A stretch of DNA of 64,000 nt from Pseudazoarcus sp963975885 (lineage in GTDB: Bacteria; Pseudomonadota; Gammaproteobacteria; Burkholderiales; Rhodocyclaceae), in NCBI GenBank assembly GCA_963975885.1, contig CAXBIS010000011.1:1-64000 (forward strand), in the 5' to 3' direction. The notes beneath the pieces are model-generated. The model had not been told where the DNA came from and did not search any database. It saw only the letters and a program-made list of their open reading frames with translations. This document shows, piece after piece, positions 27,164-35,382 of this stretch (within the stretch, counting starts at the first letter, position 1; each line of letters begins with the position of its first letter). Position numbers and translations under genes: made by a program.

Positions 27164-28270
27164 TCAGATCACCTCGAGCTCGGCCCGTAGCGCCCCGGCC
27201 GCCTTCATGGCCTGCAGGATGCTGACCAGATCCATGGGCGTGGCGCCGATCGCGTTGAGGGCGTTGACGACCTCCGACAGACTCGCCGATTCGGCCACAT
27301 TGAAGATCGTCGACGGCGCCTGCTCGATATCGACGTTGCCCTGCTCGACGATGACGGTGTCGGCGTCGGTGAACGGCGGGGGCTGGATCACGCCGACATC
27401 GGTGCCGATCGTCACGGTCAGGTTGCCATGCGCAACGGCCACGTTCTGCAGCGTTACGCGCTGGTTCATCACCACCGATCCGGTGCGCGAATTGACGATG
27501 ACCTTGGCCACCTGCTGCTCGGGTGTGACCTGCAGGCTCTCGAGCCGCCCGATGAAGGCCACGCGCTCGGTCGAATCGAGCGGCGCGCGAACGCGGATCG
27601 TGCGTCCATCGAGGGCCGTGGCCGCGCCATCGCCGGCGGCGAGATTGATCGCGTCGACCACGCGCCGGGCCGTACCGAAGTCGGTGTCCTTGAGTTCGAA
27701 GGTGACGAACTCGCCCTGTCCGAGACTGGCCGCCACCGCACGCTCCACGGTCGCACCCGCAGGTACGCGGCCGGCGGACAGATGGTTGATCACCTGCGAC
27801 GCACCCGGCGCCGAGGCGCCGGCACCGCCGACCACCACGTTGCCCTGGGCGATCGCGTAGACCTGACCGTCGACCCCCTTGAGCGGCGTCATCACCAGGG
27901 TGCCGCCGCGCAGACTCTTGGCGTTGCCCATCGACGAGACCGTCACATCGATGTTCTGGCCGGGACGCGCAAAGGCGGGAAGACTGGCCGTGACCATCAC
28001 CGCCGCCACGTTCTTGAGCTGCAGGTTGGTCCCCGGCGGCATCGTCACGCCCATGTTGCCGAGCATGTTGATGATGCTCTGCACGGTAAACGGCGTCTGC
28101 GTGGTCTGGTCGCCGCTGCCATCCAGACCCACCACCAGGCCATAGCCAACGAGCTGGTTGCTGCGTACACCGGCAATCGAGGTCAGATCCTTGATGCGCT
28201 CGGACGCAGCCGTCGCCAGCGGCGCGAGGAGCGCGGCGATCACAGCCAAAATGAACCAGATGCGTTTCAT
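27164..28270 (-). CDS. flgI: flagellar P-ring protein FlgI
   Basis: 368 residues. Sec signal peptide (MKRIWFILAVIAALLAPLATA, cut near residue 22), then the FlgI signature ERIKDLTSIAGVRSNQLVGYG and LVVGLDGSGDQT. It forms the peptidoglycan-layer ring around the rod with help from FlgA (encoded at 33671-34369). The C terminus ends in DLVSILQAMKAAGALRAELEV, normal for the family. Length is normal. Confidence 0.97.
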   Translation of the reverse strand: MKRIWFILAVIAALLAPLATAASERIKDLTSIAGVRSNQLVGYGLVVGLDGSGDQTTQTPFTVQSIINMLGNMGVTMPPGTNLQLKNVAAVMVTASLPAFARPGQNIDVTVSSMGNAKSLRGGTLVMTPLKGVDGQVYAIAQGNVVVGGAGASAPGASQVINHLSAGRVPAGATVERAVAASLGQGEFVTFELKDTDFGTARRVVDAINLAAGDGAATALDGRTIRVRAPLDSTERVAFIGRLESLQVTPEQQVAKVIVNSRTGSVVMNQRVTLQNVAVAHGNLTVTIGTDVGVIQPPPFTDADTVIVEQGNVDIEQAPSTIFNVAESASLSEVVNALNAIGATPMDLVSILQAMKAAGALRAELEVI

Positions 28271-28283
28271 GCCGGGTACTCCG

Positions 28284-28973
28284 TCAGAACGGGAAGAAGG
28301 CCAGCAGGAACCGCTGCAGCCAGCCCATGCGCTGCGACTCGTCGATGAAGCCGCTGCCCTTGTATTCGATGCGCGCGTCGGCCACCTGCGTCGACTGCAC
28401 GGTGTTGGAGGTGGTCACGGTGTTCGGGTTGACCACCCCGGAGAAACGGATGAACTCGTCGCCCTGGTTGATCGCCACCTGCTTCTCGCCCGAGACCAGC
28501 AAATTCCCGTTGGGAAAGACGTCGATCACGGTCACGGTGATGGTGCCGTTGAACGCGTTGTTGGCCGCCGCCCCACCCTGTCCGGAAAAACCGGATTCGG
28601 TGCCGGCCTCGACGCTGAAGCGCCCGAGCGACGAGGCGGAAGCATTGCCCAGTGCCGCGATGCCGGCGGTCAGCGAGGACGAGCGGTCGGCGGTCGCGTT
28701 GGAACTCTTCTGCGCCGTCGTGCGTTCGACCAGGTTGATGGTCAGTGTGTCGCCGGGGTGGCGCGCGCGCCGGTCTTCGAACAGCGGCCGGGTATGCGCC
28801 GCGCGATAGATGGCACCGGTCGCCTCCGTCGCCTCGCCACGCAAATCGGGGCGCACGCTCATCGGCTGATGCACCGACGTGGGCGGCACCGTGTAGGGCT
28901 GGGCACAGGCGGCGAGCCACAGCGCAGCCAGTGCGGGGAGGAAACGCAAGAAGGCCATCATGGAAACACTCAC
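28284..28973 (-). CDS. flgH: flagellar L-ring lipoprotein FlgH
   Basis: 229 residues from GTG 28973. The lipobox ALWLAAC puts the lipidated cysteine at about C23. FlgH builds the outer-membrane ring. Conserved: GDTLTINLVERTTAQKSSN and the C-terminal GVVNPNTVTTSNTVQSTQVADARIEY region. The GTG overlaps the flgG stop as GTGA. An alternative start is the ATG at 28961, four codons in, which would leave a shorter signal peptide; both give the same mature protein. Confidence 0.95.
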   Translation of the reverse strand: MSVSMMAFLRFLPALAALWLAACAQPYTVPPTSVHQPMSVRPDLRGEATEATGAIYRAAHTRPLFEDRRARHPGDTLTINLVERTTAQKSSNATADRSSSLTAGIAALGNASASSLGRFSVEAGTESGFSGQGGAAANNAFNGTITVTVIDVFPNGNLLVSGEKQVAINQGDEFIRFSGVVNPNTVTTSNTVQSTQVADARIEYKGSGFIDESQRMGWLQRFLLAFFPF

Positions 28974-29752
28974 AACTGGGTCAGACGTCCCAGCATCTGA
29001 TCCGATGTCTGGATCGCGCGGGAATTGAGTTCATAGGCGCGCTGGGTGACGATCATGCTCACCAGTTCTTCGGCGACGTTGACGTTGGACGCCTCGACAT
29101 AGCCTTGGTTAAGCACACCCGAACCGTTGGTTCCGGGCTGGTTCGGCGTGGCGATTCCGCTCGATGCGGTCTCGATGAACAGGTTCTCGCCGATGTTCTG
29201 CAGGCCGCCGGTATTGACGAAGGTCGCAACCTGGATTGCCCCGACCTCGACCGGTTGCACCGCGCCGGCCTGCAGCACGCTGACCGTGCCGTCCTTGCCG
29301 ATGGTGATCGACAGTGCATCCTGCGGAATGTTGACGTTGTCTGCGAGCAGGTAGCCGCTGGCCGTGACCATGTTGCCCTGGTTGTCGAGCTGGAAGGCCC
29401 CGTCGCGCGTGTAGGCCAGCGTGCCGTCGGGCTGTTCGATCTGGAAAAAACCATTGCCCTGGATCGCAACATCCAGAGAGTTGCCGGTCTGCTGCAGGCT
29501 GCCCTGGGTGAAGATCTTCTCGGTGGCGACGACGCGCGTGCCGCTACCTACCTGAACACCGCTGGAGATCTGGTTGATCTGTGTCTGCTGTCCGCCGGGC
29601 TGACGCATCGTCTGGTAGAGCAGGTCCTCGAACACCGCGCGCGAGCGCTTGTAGCCGTTGGTCGCGACGTTGGCGAGGTTGTTGGAGATGACGTCGAGCT
29701 GGGTCTGCTGTGCGTCGAGCCCGGTGCGGGCGGTCCAGAGCGAGCGGATCAT
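28970..29752 (-). CDS. flgG: distal rod protein FlgG
   Basis: 260 residues, exactly the usual length. Begins MIRSLWTARTGLDAQQTQLD with the NNLANVATNGYKRSRAVFED rod motif, and ends with the terminal helix EELVSMIVTQRAYELNSRAI followed by DQMLGRLTQL. The ATG at 29752 has an AGGAGT ribosome-binding site. The frame is open for 29 more codons upstream, but these lack the FlgG start. The 118-nt gap to flgF has only small GC hairpins. Confidence 0.97.
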   Translation of the reverse strand: MIRSLWTARTGLDAQQTQLDVISNNLANVATNGYKRSRAVFEDLLYQTMRQPGGQQTQINQISSGVQVGSGTRVVATEKIFTQGSLQQTGNSLDVAIQGNGFFQIEQPDGTLAYTRDGAFQLDNQGNMVTASGYLLADNVNIPQDALSITIGKDGTVSVLQAGAVQPVEVGAIQVATFVNTGGLQNIGENLFIETASSGIATPNQPGTNGSGVLNQGYVEASNVNVAEELVSMIVTQRAYELNSRAIQTSDQMLGRLTQL

Positions 29753-29870
29753 TGCGGTGACTCCTGTTGCGGGCGGCGCACGGGCTGCCCCGACGACGCC
29801 AGAGTACGCGGAGCGGACTCCGCGCGAAGCGGCAAACAAGGCCGCGAAAGCGTCTCTTTTCGCAGCCGCG

Positions 29871-30605
29871 TCAGCGCGACAGGACCCGCGTAGCGGCCTC
29901 GTCGTTGGTCTGCGCGGTCTGCAGCATGCGTGTCTGCATTTCGAACTGTCGTGCCAGCGAGATCATCGTCACGAGCTGGTCGACGACGTTGACGTTGCTG
30001 CCTTCGACATAGCCACCTGCGACCTGCACGTTCTCGTCGAGTGGCGCCGGCTCGCCGTTCGCGGTGCGAAACAGGCCGTCGTCGCCGCGCCGGAGCTCTT
30101 GCTCGGGCGGGTTGACCAGCTTGAGCCGGTCGACGATGTTGACCACGCCGTTCGCGCCGGGCTCGATCACCGAGACCGTGCCATCGCGTCCGATCGTGAC
30201 CTCGCTGTCCGGCGGGATCGCGATCGGCCCCGCCTCGCCGATCAGCGGCAGTCCGTTGCGCGTCTGCAGGATGCCGTTGGCGCTGGTCTCGAAACTGCCG
30301 TCTCGCGTGTAGGCCTCGCCACCGTCCGGGGCCTGCACGGCGAACCAGCCCTTGCCCTCGATCGCTGCATCGAAACTGCGCCCCGTATGCTGCAACGGCC
30401 CCGGCGTAAAGTCGGTCGCGATGCTGGCATCCACGGCGAAGGCCCGGGTTCGCAGCGCATCGGTCTGCAGTTCGACCGAACGCAGGCGGTGCATCTCGGA
30501 CCGAAAGCCGGTCGAATTGGCGTTTGCCAGGTTGTTGCTGACGGCAGCCTGCTGGTCCAGCGTGCCCTTGGCCCCGGTCATCGCGGTGTAGATCAGGCGG
30601 TCCAT
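29871..30605 (-). CDS. flgF: proximal rod protein FlgF
   Basis: 244 residues. Begins MDRLIYTAMTGAKGTLDQQA with the rod-type SNNLANANSTGFRSE motif. The C-terminal helix (NVVDQLVTMISLARQFEMQT) ends the protein. FlgF is one of the proximal rod subunits exported by the type III gate. It is followed upstream in the operon by flgE with a 49-nt gap containing a hairpin. Confidence 0.95.
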   Translation of the reverse strand: MDRLIYTAMTGAKGTLDQQAAVSNNLANANSTGFRSEMHRLRSVELQTDALRTRAFAVDASIATDFTPGPLQHTGRSFDAAIEGKGWFAVQAPDGGEAYTRDGSFETSANGILQTRNGLPLIGEAGPIAIPPDSEVTIGRDGTVSVIEPGANGVVNIVDRLKLVNPPEQELRRGDDGLFRTANGEPAPLDENVQVAGGYVEGSNVNVVDQLVTMISLARQFEMQTRMLQTAQTNDEAATRVLSR

Positions 30606-30623
30606 GACATTCTCCAGCCATCC

Positions 30624-30643
30624 GGTGGCGCATCGGCGCCACC
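30624..30643 (-). terminator. intercistronic hairpin between flgE and flgF
   Basis: Perfect 7-bp stem GGTGGCG/CGCCACC (30624-30630 with 30637-30643) with a 6-nt loop. It has no T-tract. It may protect the upstream flgBCDE part of the mRNA or lower read-through into flgF, so that hook protein is made in excess. Confidence 0.5.
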
Positions 30644-30654
30644 GGCGACGATGC

Positions 30655-31884
30655 TTACCTCAGGTTGGTCACGGTCTGCAGCAACTGGTCCTGCGTGCGA
30701 ATCGTCTGGGCGTTGGCCTGGTAGTTGCGCTGCATGATGATCAGTTGCACGAGTTCCTGCGTCAGATCGACGTTGGAGTCCTCGACCTGGCCCGACGAGA
30801 TCACGCCGTTCAGCCCGGTGCCGGCCTGTCCGCGCACGGCCTGACCGGACTCGGCGGACTCGGCCCACAGGTTGTTGCCCAGCGACACCAGGCCGTTGGG
30901 GTTGCGCACCGTCGCCAGCGACACGGCGCCGATCGGCACGGTGCGGCCATTGGTGTAGCGGCCCTGGATCACCCCACTCTTGTCTACCGACACCGAGATG
31001 ATCTCACCGGCGGCATAACCGTCCTGCGGCAGGTCGCGGACCACCGAGGGCGTGCCGTACTGCGTCGATTCGGTCAGATCGACGGCGATGTCGATGACTG
31101 CCGAGTCATTGCCGAAATCGATTCCGAGAACGTCATAGTTGCCGCCGGCGACCAGAATGCCGTTGGTATCGAACTCGACGACATTCGGCACACCTGCCGG
31201 GGCAGCGCCGTCAATGCTGGTGTGCACTTCCCATTCGCGCGGGTTGGCGGTCTTCACGAAATAAAACGACATCGTGTGCTCGCCACCGAAACTGTCGAAG
31301 ATGCGCGTCGAGGTGGTGAAGTTGTAGGACTCCGGATCGGCGATGTCGAGGGGCGCAACCGCCGGCACCTCCTCGTTCGAATCGAGGTTGACCGAGACAC
31401 CGACACTGGTCGTGGCCTGCGCCGGGACGCCACCCGGCGGCAAGCGCAGCTCGCCGAAGGTCGCGTCGTTGATCTGGATGTCGCCGGTCACGGCATCACC
31501 CTGATAGCCCAGCAAGCGGTCACCCACCGACGTGATGATGAAGCCTTCCGAATCGATGTCGAACTGACCGTTGCGCGTGAGCGCCCGCGTACCGTCGCGC
31601 AACGAGATCTCGAAGAAACCGTTGCCGTTGATCGCCATGTCGAGCGGATTGTTGGTGGTGGTCGTGCCACCCGCGCTGAAGTTCTGGCGCACCGCCGTGA
31701 CGAGGCTACCGATACCCGACTGGACATTGCCGGCCGAGCCTTGCAGCGAGGCCGCATACAGGTCCGCGAACACGGCGGAGCTCGACTTGAAACCGACGGT
31801 GGCCGAGTTTGCGATGTTGTTGCTGACGACGTCGATCGCCTTGGAAGATGAAGCGAGCCCGCTCAAGCCTTGTTGAAAACCCAT
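30655..31884 (-). CDS. flgE: flagellar hook protein FlgE
   Basis: 409 residues, similar to the 402-aa enteric protein. Starts MGFQQGLSGLASSSKAIDVV, with SNNIANSATVGFKSSSAVFA (rod/hook motif), and ends in the helix TQELVQLIIMQRNYQANAQT followed by DQLLQTVTNLR. FlgE polymerises into the curved hook under the FlgD cap, and its length is set by FliK. The variable domain (about 150-290) is rich in Asp, Asn and Thr. Confidence 0.97.
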   Translation of the reverse strand: MGFQQGLSGLASSSKAIDVVSNNIANSATVGFKSSSAVFADLYAASLQGSAGNVQSGIGSLVTAVRQNFSAGGTTTTNNPLDMAINGNGFFEISLRDGTRALTRNGQFDIDSEGFIITSVGDRLLGYQGDAVTGDIQINDATFGELRLPPGGVPAQATTSVGVSVNLDSNEEVPAVAPLDIADPESYNFTTSTRIFDSFGGEHTMSFYFVKTANPREWEVHTSIDGAAPAGVPNVVEFDTNGILVAGGNYDVLGIDFGNDSAVIDIAVDLTESTQYGTPSVVRDLPQDGYAAGEIISVSVDKSGVIQGRYTNGRTVPIGAVSLATVRNPNGLVSLGNNLWAESAESGQAVRGQAGTGLNGVISSGQVEDSNVDLTQELVQLIIMQRNYQANAQTIRTQDQLLQTVTNLR

Positions 31885-31896
31885 GATGTCGCTCCG

Positions 31897-32562
31897 TCAG
31901 AGAATCTGCTTGATGTCGTCGAACTGGAAGATGCCCAGCGAACCGACCTGCAGGTCGGTGCTGCTCGGGCCGCGCACAACGCCGGTAACCTGGCCGAACT
32001 GCAGCGTGCGGGCGTCGACCTTCTCCCCGCCCGTGGTGGCATCGACCGAGACGCTGTACATGCCTGGTGCGGCGGCTGATCCGTCGATCGCCGTGCCATC
32101 CCAGACATAGTTGTGGCTGCCCGGCTCGATGTTCTCGAGATCGATCTTTGCGACTTCCAGCCCCGAAGCATCCTTGATGGTCAGCGTGACCTGGTCGGCC
32201 CCGCCCGGCACCTCGAATCCACCGACGCCGCCGGCCTCGGTGAGCACCATGTTCTTGCCCTCGACCAGCACGCCGCGGCCGACCAGAGCGGCCGCCTGCA
32301 TGGCCTCCGCGGAATCCTGTCCGGCCAGCATCTTCTGGAACAGGCCGTTGAGCCGCTCGATGCCGTCGACGGTGCTCATCTGCGCGAGCTGCGAGGTGAC
32401 CTCTGCGTTCTCGAGCGGATTCATGGGATCCTGGTTCTTGAGCTGGGTGGTGAGCAGCGTCAGAAAGCGCGACTGCATGTCGCCCTCTTCCTTCTTTGTC
32501 GCCACCGACTCCGAACGGGCCAGTCCGCTGTAGACGTTCTGGGTTTCGCTCACGACACTCAT
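31897..32562 (-). CDS. flgD: flagellar hook cap / hook assembly protein FlgD
   Basis: 221 residues. FlgD caps the growing hook. The N-terminal family motif FLTLLTTQLKNQDPMNPLEN (about 33-52) and TSQLAQMSTVDGIERLN are unmistakable. The C-terminal part contains tudor- and Fn3-like beta domains (about 85-215), with NYVWDGTAIDGSAAAPGMY matching the usual FLGD_ig pattern. Located between flgC and flgE as expected. Confidence 0.96.
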   Translation of the reverse strand: MSVVSETQNVYSGLARSESVATKKEEGDMQSRFLTLLTTQLKNQDPMNPLENAEVTSQLAQMSTVDGIERLNGLFQKMLAGQDSAEAMQAAALVGRGVLVEGKNMVLTEAGGVGGFEVPGGADQVTLTIKDASGLEVAKIDLENIEPGSHNYVWDGTAIDGSAAAPGMYSVSVDATTGGEKVDARTLQFGQVTGVVRGPSSTDLQVGSLGIFQFDDIKQIL

Positions 32563-32584
32563 CGCGGTTTCCTCATCTCGTTCT

Positions 32585-32989
32585 TCACTGACCGATGGTC
32601 AGCGTGCGCTGCAATAGCGTCTTGGCCGTGTTCATGACCTCGACGTTGTTCTGGTAGGAGCGCGACGCGGAGATCATGTTGACCATCTCCTCGACGACGC
32701 TGACGTTGGGCATCTCCACATAGCCCTCACCGTTGGCCGCCGGATTGGCCGGGTCGTAGACCAGGCGCATGGGCGCGGCGCTCTCGACCACCTGCGTCAC
32801 GCGTACGCCACGCCCCTGGGCGCTGCCTACCGGCACGGCCTCGAACACCACCTGCTTGGCGCGATAGGGCTCACCGTCCTCGCCGACCACGCTATCGGCG
32901 TTGGCGAGGTTGGAGGCCGTCGTGTTCAGTCGCTGCGACTGCGCATTGAGCGCGGAGCCCGCGATGTTGAAGACGTCGAACATGCTCAT
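32585..32989 (-). CDS. flgC: proximal rod protein FlgC
   Basis: 134 residues, the typical size. Starts MSMFDVFNIAGSALNAQSQR, with TASNLANADSVVGEDGEPYR (FlgC rod motif), YVEMPNVSVVEEMVNMISAS and the terminal ALNTA-like helix (VMNTAKTLLQRTLTIGQ). Co-transcribed with flgB, which ends 11 nt upstream. Confidence 0.97.
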   Translation of the reverse strand: MSMFDVFNIAGSALNAQSQRLNTTASNLANADSVVGEDGEPYRAKQVVFEAVPVGSAQGRGVRVTQVVESAAPMRLVYDPANPAANGEGYVEMPNVSVVEEMVNMISASRSYQNNVEVMNTAKTLLQRTLTIGQ

Positions 32990-33000
32990 GGTTCAGCCCC

Positions 33001-33408
33001 TCACTGTCCGCCGGTGATTGCCGTGCGCATGCCCGAGAGCAGCCCGTTGATGAAGGTCAGGCTGGCCTCGTAGTGCAGCGCGTTCTCGGCGAACGCTGCG
33101 CGCTCGACGTCCATGTTCACGGTGTTGCCGTCGGCGCTCGACTGCAGCTCCTGGCGATAGCCGATGTAGCTCTCGAAGCCTTGCGCTCCGCCCGTTGGCA
33201 GATGGCCGGCCGAGGTCTGCACCATGGCCAGGCCCGCGCCGGGCCGGCCGAGTTGCGCGGCCAGTGCGCTGCGAAAATCGATGTCCCGTGCCTTGTAGTT
33301 CGGCGTGTCGGCGTTGGCGATATTCGACGCCAGCATTTCCTGGCGCCGCGCCTGCAGGTTCAGCGCGGTCTGATTGAACTGCAAAGCTTCGTCGAGTCGG
33401 GCCTTCAT
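33001..33408 (-). CDS. flgB: proximal rod protein FlgB
   Basis: 135 residues. First gene of the long flgBCDEFGHIJKL operon. The rod motif LASNIANADTPNYKARDIDF and the terminal helix region (ALHYEASLTFINGLLSGMRT) are clear. ATG at 33408 with AGAGGTG upstream on the minus strand. Transcribed from the sigma54 promoter at 33470-33485. Confidence 0.97.
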   Translation of the reverse strand: MKARLDEALQFNQTALNLQARRQEMLASNIANADTPNYKARDIDFRSALAAQLGRPGAGLAMVQTSAGHLPTGGAQGFESYIGYRQELQSSADGNTVNMDVERAAFAENALHYEASLTFINGLLSGMRTAITGGQ

Positions 33409-33469
33409 GCGTCACCTCTTGCGGTTGCGGTCCGTGCGTCGCTGCCGACGATACGGACAACTGCCCCAT

Positions 33470-33485
33470 TGCAGCTTTCGTGCCA
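33470..33485 (-). promoter_or_regulatory. sigma54 promoter of the flgB-flgL operon
   Basis: Minus-strand TGGCAC-GAAAG-CTGCA: the -24 half is perfect and the -12 half is one base off TTGCA, with GG and GC correctly spaced by 10 nt. Predicted start near 33458, about 50 nt before the flgB ATG. A likely FleR target. Confidence 0.85.
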
Positions 33486-33506
33486 GCATCGTATGCCCGG
33501 CACAAC

Positions 33507-33523
33507 ATCGCCGTTGCGGCGAT
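33507..33523. promoter_or_regulatory. palindrome upstream of flgB sigma54 promoter
   Basis: ATCGCCG-TTG-CGGCGAT is a perfect 7-bp inverted repeat 21 bp upstream of the flgB -24 element, where an enhancer-binding protein could dock. Its sequence is not the same as the palindrome upstream of fliE, so a common FleR site cannot be claimed from these two. Confidence 0.4.
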
Positions 33524-33549
33524 TAGCGCCTGCTTTTCCGGCCATTTTC

Positions 33550-33597
33550 GCCGGCACGGCGGTCGCACATGCCGGCGAGCCGGCAGTCTTTGCCGGC
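33550..33597. promoter_or_regulatory. cluster of GCCGGCA/TGCCGGC half-sites between flgB and flgA
   Basis: Four alternating half-sites: GCCGGCA at 33550, TGCCGGC at 33570, GCCGGCA at 33579 and TGCCGGC at 33591. The last pair forms cCGGCA-GTCTT-TGCCGg (33580-33596), with the same spacing as the palindromes at 11117, 20171 and 48765. It ends 74 nt before the flgA ATG. Possibly controls flgA, and perhaps flgB from a distance. Confidence 0.55.
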
Positions 33598-33670
33598 CGC
33601 GACCCTCGCTGACAGGCCTCACCACATCCACGCCTTGCCCGCGTCGTTCGGGCGTGATGCAATGCCGTCC

Positions 33671-34369
33671 ATGACCCACATCGCCGCCCTTCTCAAGCGC
33701 ATGAGCGCACTCGTGCTGCTCGCCGGCTGCGCCGCCGCCGGAGCACAGCAGCCAGCCGCCCCGGTCGAAGACGCAGTGCGTGCGCTCCTCGAACGCGAAG
33801 CGGCCGGCCTGCCCGGACAGATCGAACTCGAGGTCGGCGCCCTCGATCCGTCCAACCGTCTGCCCCAGTGCGCTCAACTCGAACCGTTCCTGCCTTCCGG
33901 CGTGCGGGCGTGGGGCCAGATCAATGTTGGCGTGCGATGCACCTCGCCGGTGGTCTGGACCGTCTACCTGCCGGCGCGCGTGCGCGTCGTGACCAATTAC
34001 GTGGTCACCCGACAGCCCCTCAGACGAGGGCAGATCGTCGGCCCCGACGACATCGAACTGGAACGCGGCGACCTGACGGCGCAGGCCTCCAATACGCTGA
34101 CCGACCCTTCGCGAGCGATCGGCGTGCATGCGGCACAATCGGTCGCCGCCGGCCAGGCCTTGCGTGCCGACATGCTGCGCCTGCCCCCGGCGGTCGACCG
34201 CGGCCAGACCGTGCGTGTCGTCGGCAGCGGAACCGGCTTCGCGATCTCGGGCGAAGGACGCGCGCTGAATCGCGCAGGCGACGGCGAGTCGGTTCGTGTA
34301 CGCCTGTCCAACGGACAGATCGTCACCGGCGTGGCGCGTGCCGGGGGCATCGTGGAGATGCGCTTCTGA
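33671..34369 (+). CDS. flgA: flagellar P-ring assembly chaperone FlgA
   Basis: 232 residues. FlgA is a periplasmic chaperone for FlgI. Signal peptide within the first ~25 residues (MSALVLLAGCAAAGAQ), then a mature protein with LPQCAQLEPFLPSGVRAWGQ, VGVRC, VVTRQPLRRGQIVGPDDIEL (SAF domain) and the C-terminal GQTVRVVGSGTGFAISGEGR and ALNRAGDGESVRVRL typical of FlgA. ATG 33671 is preferred; ATG 33662 is a close alternative, and no strong ribosome-binding site separates them. Divergent from flgB. Confidence 0.94.
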   Translation: MTHIAALLKRMSALVLLAGCAAAGAQQPAAPVEDAVRALLEREAAGLPGQIELEVGALDPSNRLPQCAQLEPFLPSGVRAWGQINVGVRCTSPVVWTVYLPARVRVVTNYVVTRQPLRRGQIVGPDDIELERGDLTAQASNTLTDPSRAIGVHAAQSVAAGQALRADMLRLPPAVDRGQTVRVVGSGTGFAISGEGRALNRAGDGESVRVRLSNGQIVTGVARAGGIVEMRF

Positions 34370-34445
34370 AGCGAAAATGCGATCATCCCGAAGGATGCCG
34401 CGCCCGCCACCGGGGTGCGCCGGATCGGCCCCTGCAGGAATGCGT

Positions 34446-34472
34446 TAAAGTTTTGACGTACGCTGCCGTTCA
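34446..34472 (+). promoter_or_regulatory. sigma28 (FliA) promoter of flgMN
   Basis: TAAAGTTT starts at 34446. Exactly 15 nt after TAAA is GCCGTTCA (34465-34472), matching 6 of 8 bases of the FliA -10 consensus. It drives flgM and flgN, starting 46 nt after the -10. This gives the usual feedback in which FliA transcribes its own inhibitor. Confidence 0.88.
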
Positions 34473-34517
34473 CTCCTTCAGGAGTCCATCGAAAGGACTC
34501 GACACCGGAGCCAGACC

Positions 34518-34820
34518 GTGAAGATCGAAGGAACCAACAAGGGCCTGCCGACACCGCAGACGTCGGACAAGCCGAACCCGCCCGCCAGCAAGACGCCGCC
34601 GGCCGCAGGCGCCAGCGGCGGCGACAAGGTGGAACTGTCACCGCTGTCGTCCAGCCTTGCCAAGGCCGAGGCTGCGATGGCTTCTACGCCCGCGGTCGAC
34701 AGCGCACGCGTGGACGAAATCCGCCAGGCCATCAGTGAAGGCCGTTTCCGCGTCGACCCCGAGCGCATCGCCGACGGACTGATCGAGAGCGTGCGCGAGA
34801 TGCTGGGCAGCGCAAGGTGA
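34518..34820 (+). CDS. flgM: anti-sigma28 factor FlgM
   Basis: 100 residues from GTG 34518. FlgM binds FliA until it is exported through the finished hook. The disordered N-terminal part is Pro/Ala/Lys rich. The C-terminal sigma-binding helices are conserved: DKVELSPLSSSLAKAEAAM and VDEIRQAISEGRFRVDPERI, then ADGLIESVREML. The stop overlaps the flgN GTG. Reading from a sigma28 promoter supports the assignment. Confidence 0.95.
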   Translation: MKIEGTNKGLPTPQTSDKPNPPASKTPPAAGASGGDKVELSPLSSSLAKAEAAMASTPAVDSARVDEIRQAISEGRFRVDPERIADGLIESVREMLGSAR

Positions 34821-35290
34821 ACCACGCGGCCGCGCGCCCCCGACTCGCGCAGGCCGTCGAGGCCGAGCTGACGCTGCTCGAGCGCTTTCTGGACCTGTTG
34901 CGCCGCGAACAGGAACTGCTCATCGCCGGCGACACCGATGCGCTGATGGCGCTGACCACCCGCAAGTCCGAACTGCACCGGCAACTGCAACGCCAGCACG
35001 ACGCGCTGTCCATGCTGCTCGGCCAACTCGGCCACACCCCCTCGTCGGAAGCCGTGCGCACGCTATGCGCCGACCTGCCCGACACGCTCGCGCGCTGGAC
35101 CCGCGTGCTGGATATCGGCGCGGAAGTGCGCGCACTCAACGAGATCAACGGCAAGCTCATCGTCGAGCGCATGCAGAACAATCAGGCCGCGCTCACCGTG
35201 TTGCTCGCCGCCGCCGATCAGCCCTCGCTCTACGACGCCGACGGCACGGCCCGCCCCACGGGCCGTGGTCGCCACCTCGGCAGCGCCTGA
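34817..35290 (+). CDS. flgN: flagellar export chaperone FlgN
   Basis: 157 residues from GTG 34817, overlapping flgM by 4 bp. A long helical protein (VEAELTLLERFLDLLRREQE; ALMALTTRKSELHRQLQRQH) with a conserved mid-segment LNEINGKLIVERMQNNQAAL. FlgN is the chaperone for the junction proteins FlgK and FlgL. Assignment based on helical pattern, the NxxNGxLI stretch and the flgAMN order. Confidence 0.92.
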   Translation: MNHAAARPRLAQAVEAELTLLERFLDLLRREQELLIAGDTDALMALTTRKSELHRQLQRQHDALSMLLGQLGHTPSSEAVRTLCADLPDTLARWTRVLDIGAEVRALNEINGKLIVERMQNNQAALTVLLAAADQPSLYDADGTARPTGRGRHLGSA

Positions 35291-35382
35291 ACTCTCCCTG
35301 CTGTCGTTTCACCGGTAGGCGCGTCGCCGACCGGCAGGTATGCTTGTGCGCCACCCGCCACCTGACCGAGCATAGCCGCAGC

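Noticed and set aside
25182..27860. 892-codon open frame on the + strand
   Set aside because: Antisense to flgK, flgJ and flgI, which are unmistakable. No family features or ribosome-binding site.
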